Positions 62,337 through 64,000 of a DNA stretch of 64,000 nucleotides are shown here, piece after piece. Positions within the stretch are counted from its first letter, which is position 1, and each line of letters opens with the position of its first letter. Origin of the DNA: Limnoglobus roseus. GTDB lineage: Bacteria > Planctomycetota > Planctomycetia > Gemmatales > Gemmataceae. A model generated the notes under the pieces. The model searched no databases and was not told where the DNA came from. It was given only the letters and a program-made list of their open reading frames with translations. The position numbers and the translations under genes were made by a program. The stretch lies in contig NZ_CP042425.1 of NCBI RefSeq assembly GCF_008254045.1, positions 4,092,001 to 4,156,000 on the forward strand, written 5' to 3'.

Positions 62337-63680
62337 TTGCCTAAAGCCTACGCACTCAGTGAACAGACCGCACAGAAACTAACGGACGCACTCGCCACAA
62401 CAGCCCCCCACGGTTCGCCAAAGGGGGGAGGTGGGGTTCGCCAAAACATCTTCGTCAAGATCACCAAAGACGAACAGTCCGACGGCTATTATCGGTGTCT
62501 GCCAACGGCGTATATCCCAATATTCAAACTGTTTGAAGAATATTCCGAGAGTAAAGCGTTCGACGTGAACGGCGGATTCTTGGAGGTTGGCAAGCGGTAT
62601 CACGCCATCAATTACGGCATCGACGATGACGGCTTAGCCGTGTTCGCCATCGGTGGCGACGACGACTCAGAAGAATCCAGCACGAGCGGACATTTAAATT
62701 TCAGTGCGATGATTTTCAACACTTCGGACGGTTGCGGGGAACTGTTCGACGTTGGGCACTTCCACATCAGCGGACACGTTCAACGGATTGAACTTGAACG
62801 CATTGACGAATACGGCTTTGACCTCGCCGATTGTTGTTGCGGCGACACGTCATCGACTATGTTCACGCTCTCGGTAGGCGTTGATTATTGTGGGGACACT
62901 GAAGCCTATACAAGCGGACCAGCGACCTGGATCGTAGACGGCGTTCCAATCGTCTTGTATGCGGGAGATAGTTCCGTTTTCACGTTTGCCTTTGATACGG
63001 CTGGACCACACACGGTAGAACTCAATCACAGTGCCGGTGAGTATATTACAGATTGGACGGGCGGCTCTCAGATCACCCCGGCAGACGGCACCGAATGGCC
63101 GTTTACGTTCTCGTTCAGCGACGGCGAAACGTCCGGTGCCGCAGTCTTCTACTTCTGTCCTGCTGACTCAAGTTCTAGCGAATCGAGTTCGTCTAGTTCC
63201 TCAAGTTCTAGTTCTTCTAGTTCGTCAAGTGAGTCCAGTTCATCGAGTTCCAGTACCGTTATCAACTACGGTTGTAACCCCTTCACGTTCGCTTGTGAGC
63301 CTTACAACGAGGGCAACGGCGGGTATCTGGTCGGCACGTATGCGGACGATCCAACGTGCGGCGGCGAGTGTGGCGGCGGTTCATCAAGTTCCAGTTCCGA
63401 AACAAGCAGTGAGGAAAGTTCCGAAACAAGTAGTGAATCGAGTTCCGAAACGAGCAGTGAATCAAGTTCTGAAACAAGCGAATCGAGTAGTTCCTCCTTC
63501 TCGGAATCAAGTGCCGACTGTTCTGGCGAGTGTTCTTACTTGTGGAACCTCGGAAGTGGACTATGGGTTTACCAGGGAAGCAATTGTAACCCCGGCTGCA
63601 CGTGTGATTACCCGCCTCGGAACGGACTGTTCGACGGCGAAGAATATTTGAGCGGTTGTTACATTCCGGGAGATCCATGA
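62337..63680 (+). CDS. Tail/fibre protein with polyserine linkers and Cys-rich modules
   Basis: A 447-residue protein. The N-terminal domain (about 1-110) is homologous to the next gene's start. Then comes a PKD-like beta domain (about 185-265, VDGVPIVLYAGDSSVFTFAFDTAGPHTVELN). After that are a serine tract of about 30 residues, a Cys module (YGCNPFTFACEP...CGGEC), a second Ser/Glu/Thr tract, and a Cys-rich tail (CSGECSYLW...CNPGCTCDYPP). The TTG start is supported by alignment with the paralogue. It probably forms a surface-exposed, disulfide- or metal-stabilised host-binding structure. Confidence 0.74.
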   Translation: MPKAYALSEQTAQKLTDALATTAPHGSPKGGGGVRQNIFVKITKDEQSDGYYRCLPTAYIPIFKLFEEYSESKAFDVNGGFLEVGKRYHAINYGIDDDGLAVFAIGGDDDSEESSTSGHLNFSAMIFNTSDGCGELFDVGHFHISGHVQRIELERIDEYGFDLADCCCGDTSSTMFTLSVGVDYCGDTEAYTSGPATWIVDGVPIVLYAGDSSVFTFAFDTAGPHTVELNHSAGEYITDWTGGSQITPADGTEWPFTFSFSDGETSGAAVFYFCPADSSSSESSSSSSSSSSSSSSSSESSSSSSSTVINYGCNPFTFACEPYNEGNGGYLVGTYADDPTCGGECGGGSSSSSSETSSEESSETSSESSSETSSESSSETSESSSSSFSESSADCSGECSYLWNLGSGLWVYQGSNCNPGCTCDYPPRNGLFDGEEYLSGCYIPGDP

Positions 63681-64000
63681 AATTCCTAAGCCAACAAACC
63701 GCCGACAAACTCAAGACTTACCTCGCACCAACTGCCCCGCACGGTTCGCCAAAAGGATACGTCGGGACTCGCCAAACAACCTTCGTTCAGATCACCAAAC
63801 CTGAACAGGACGACGGGTATTACAGGGCTAAGCCACTGGCGTATTTTCCCGTCTTCAAGTTCTGGGAAGACTACGCCGAGTGTAAAGCGTTCGACGTAAA
63901 TTCCGAGTCCTTAGAGGTTGGGAAAAGATACCTCGCAACCAACTACGGACCAGATACGGACGGCCTGTCTGTCTACGCTGCCAGGGGAACCGATAGCGAC
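63677..64000 (+). CDS. Paralogue of the preceding fibre protein (3' end outside window)
   Basis: The first 108 residues are visible. They align along the whole length with the preceding protein's N-terminus. Shared segments include TAPHGSPKG, TKPEQDDGYYR versus TKDEQSDGYYR, KAFDVN and LEVGKRY. The gene starts in an ATGA overlap with its neighbour. It continues beyond the window, so whether it carries the polyserine and Cys modules is unknown. Tandem copies suggest duplication followed by divergence of the distal binding parts. Confidence 0.72.
   Translation, partial: MKFLSQQTADKLKTYLAPTAPHGSPKGYVGTRQTTFVQITKPEQDDGYYRAKPLAYFPVFKFWEDYAECKAFDVNSESLEVGKRYLATNYGPDTDGLSVYAARGTDSD

Larger units (their letters stand above)
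41460..64000. mobile_element. Prophage, HK97-type, siphovirus-like (continues past right edge)
   Basis: It starts at a large serine recombinase that interrupts a host gene. It then holds a leftward block of small genes and a rightward block with terminase, portal, protease, capsid, connector, tail tube, frameshifted tail chaperones, tape measure and fibre genes. Base composition drops and codon use changes relative to the host genes. No holin-endolysin pair, replication genes or repressor are recognised in the visible part; they presumably lie to the right, outside the window. The structural genes appear intact. Confidence 0.93.

Noticed and set aside
63170..63530. AGTTC/TCN-rich tandem DNA as a satellite repeat
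   Set aside because: It is coding for serine tracts with mixed codon families, so protein-level selection explains it better.

Overview
The window reads as the chromosome of a Gemmata-like planctomycete with the left part of an integrated temperate phage. Host signs (1 to about 41,460) are a high-GC composition, a paired DUF1549/DUF1553 cytochrome protein and DUF1501 protein, a second planctomycete cytochrome-WD40 protein, and four Hanks-type Ser/Thr kinases. Three proteins also share a small zinc ribbon at or near the N-terminus. The species cannot be fixed from this alone.

Host layout. The window opens inside a 23S rRNA gene, followed by 5S rRNA and a strong terminator. Then come an outer-membrane-like protein (-), a kinase with TPRs (-), a decayed FG-GAP fragment, a CotH/EF-hand protein (-), a family-4 glycosyltransferase (+), a minus-strand run of prs, a zinc-ribbon membrane protein and a lipoprotein, an MBL-fold hydrolase (+), and a kinase fused to a DJ-1/PfpI domain (-). 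These are followed by the translationally coupled DUF1549/1553-DUF1501 pair, a CrtI-type desaturase, a GT39-like membrane protein, the cytochrome-WD40 protein, a third kinase and a MEMO1-family protein (+). Next are a zinc-ribbon protein and two helical-repeat proteins (-), a fourth kinase (+), lysS (-), a methyltransferase, a double helix-hairpin-helix protein, an ABC exporter pair, a membrane protein and a small secreted protein (+). Last is a nucleotidyltransferase-HD gene (-) whose 5' end is missing.

Phage layout. At about 41,440-41,480 the nucleotidyltransferase-HD gene is cut and a large serine recombinase begins, with visibly lower GC and different codon use. The recombinase frame runs on into host DNA, so this is a prophage junction. 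Small leftward genes (43.3-46.0 kb) are separated by an AT-rich divergent region from a rightward structural module. That module holds a DUF3168 tail terminator, fibre-like genes, an RfaE2-like nucleotidyltransferase and a LamG-SGNH esterase. It continues with small terminase, HNH endonuclease, large terminase, portal, prohead protease, HK97-type capsid, connectors, tail tube, frameshifted tail chaperones, a short tape measure and baseplate/fibre genes with polyserine linkers. The prophage runs off the right edge, so its other half and the displaced 5' end of the host gene lie outside.

Most notable observation. Every gap of about 20 bases or more in the rightward phage module carries a short motif close to CTAGATAAGG. 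In five cases it sits 11-12 bases before a start codon that has no Shine-Dalgarno sequence. This suggests a phage-specific promoter system producing leaderless or near-leaderless mRNAs. Other points are the kinase-DJ-1 fusion, a duplicated fibre-tip peptide whose two copies differ only by synonymous changes, the displaced tail terminator, and the tail-module RfaE2-like enzyme. All functions are inferred from sequence reading; no searches were run.
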